A DNA stretch of 6,572 nt from Ignavibacteriaceae bacterium (GTDB lineage Bacteria; Bacteroidota; Ignavibacteria; Ignavibacteriales; Ignavibacteriaceae): contig JAIOIM010000044.1 of assembly GCA_019912505.1 (NCBI GenBank), positions 1-6,572 of the forward strand, read 5' to 3'. A program made the position numbers and the translations under genes. The notes under the pieces are model-generated. The model did not search any database and was not told where the DNA came from. It saw only the letters and a list, made by a program, of their open reading frames with translations. Shown here one piece after another: positions 5,996 through 6,572 of the stretch. Every line of letters starts with the position of its first letter. The stretch's first letter is position 1.

Positions 5996-6572
5996 CCAAA
6001 ACAATTTTAGGATCTTTAACCTTTGTTAAAATTAATATTCCTACAATAAAGAAGAACCCGATAGATATTATTGCAAGCCTCTGATTTCCCGTACTGTAAC
6101 TAATCATACCAAAAACAAGCGGACCAATAATAGCAGAACTCTTTCCAAAAAAAGAATAAAAACCAAAAAATTCAGTTTTCTTTTCAGTCGGTGTCAACTT
6201 AGTCATCAAACTGCGGCTTGTTGATTGGCTTGAACCCATTGCCGCACCTGCAAGAAGTCCAACAACGTAAAACATCGTTTTATCAACAACAAGATATGCA
6301 ATTACAACTGTTAGCAGCCACATAAATAATGATATTATTATTGTTCTTTTTTGCCCGATAGAATCGGCAACAATCCCGAGAATTATAGAACCGATGATGG
6401 CTGTTGTTTGAACTGTTAGAAAAAATATTAATAACTCCGACGTGGAAAAACCCAGAGTTGTTTGGGCATAATTACCGCTAAAAAATATTACTGTGTTTAC
6501 CCCCTCAATATAAAAAAAGTAAGCAAGCAGAAATGTTGCAAGATTTTTATATTTCGGCAGGTTTGTTAAGGT
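5973..6572 (-). CDS. MFS transporter, UMF1/Atg22-like family, C-terminal 199 residues (runs off right edge)
   Basis: The frame is open from the right edge to TAA at 5975-5973, so this is the C-terminal half of a larger gene; an internal ATG at 6323 is not the start. Counting visible residues, six hydrophobic segments (about 11-31, 47-69, 77-95, 100-114, 135-158, 165-183) match helices 7-12 of a 12-helix major facilitator. GIVADSIGQKR (66-76) is the repeated motif-A loop of the second half. FYIEGVNTVI (20-29), SSQSTSRSLMTKLTP (114-128) and EFFGFYSFFGKSSAIIGPL (134-152) are typical of the UMF1/Atg22-like branch, which in fungi includes vacuolar amino-acid effluxers. The bacterial members' substrates are largely unknown. 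The protein sits in the inner membrane with a short cytoplasmic tail. The overlap of 23 bases with the phosphatase gene leaves no room for a terminator between them. Confidence 0.88.
   Translation of the reverse strand, partial: TLTNLPKYKNLATFLLAYFFYIEGVNTVIFFSGNYAQTTLGFSTSELLIFFLTVQTTAIIGSIILGIVADSIGQKRTIIISLFMWLLTVVIAYLVVDKTMFYVVGLLAGAAMGSSQSTSRSLMTKLTPTEKKTEFFGFYSFFGKSSAIIGPLVFGMISYSTGNQRLAIISIGFFFIVGILILTKVKDPKIVLATTSSEL

Noticed and set aside
5973..6323. Transporter gene starting at the ATG at 6323
   Set aside because: The same frame continues open to the window edge and encodes two more membrane segments and the motif-A loop, so this ATG is an internal methionine.

Overview
This is an AT-rich stretch of ordinary bacterial chromosome with six predicted genes and one strong candidate promoter. 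It carries no RNA genes, mobile elements, CRISPR or phage signals. Three features point to the Bacteroidota/Chlorobiota (FCB) group, possibly Ignavibacteria-like: the low GC content, most starts lacking a Shine-Dalgarno sequence, and a TAnnTTTG-type promoter before pyrG. This placement is inference, because no rRNA is present.

Layout, left to right. Positions 1-926 (minus strand) hold the first 308 codons of CTP synthase (pyrG), cut by the left edge. A 305-base divergent intergenic region (927-1231) follows, with a Bacteroidota-type promoter for pyrG, a perfect 12-bp inverted repeat and a smaller dyad. On the plus strand come a 113-residue protein of unknown function (1232-1573) and an exported Sel1-repeat protein (1659-3215). 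A small lipoprotein (3223-3621, minus) converges on the Sel1 gene with only 7 bases between the stops.

Divergent from the lipoprotein is a tight two-gene plus-strand unit. It consists of a YbdL-like methionine aminotransferase (3756-4904) and a membrane-anchored SpoIIE/RsbU-type PP2C phosphatase (4904-5995), whose stop and start codons share one base. The phosphatase overlaps by 23 bases the end of a convergent MFS transporter gene of the UMF1/Atg22-like family (5973-6572, minus), cut by the right edge.

The genes do not form one recognisable pathway. pyrG is pyrimidine-nucleotide housekeeping. The aminotransferase is probably methionine/aromatic keto-acid metabolism. The phosphatase is regulatory, probably acting on a STAS-type antagonist encoded elsewhere. 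The Sel1 protein and lipoprotein are envelope proteins. I did not find a convincing undescribed system. The points most worth checking are the coupling of a metabolic enzyme to a signalling phosphatase, the MmpS-like look of the lipoprotein, and the long inverted repeat in the pyrG intergenic region.
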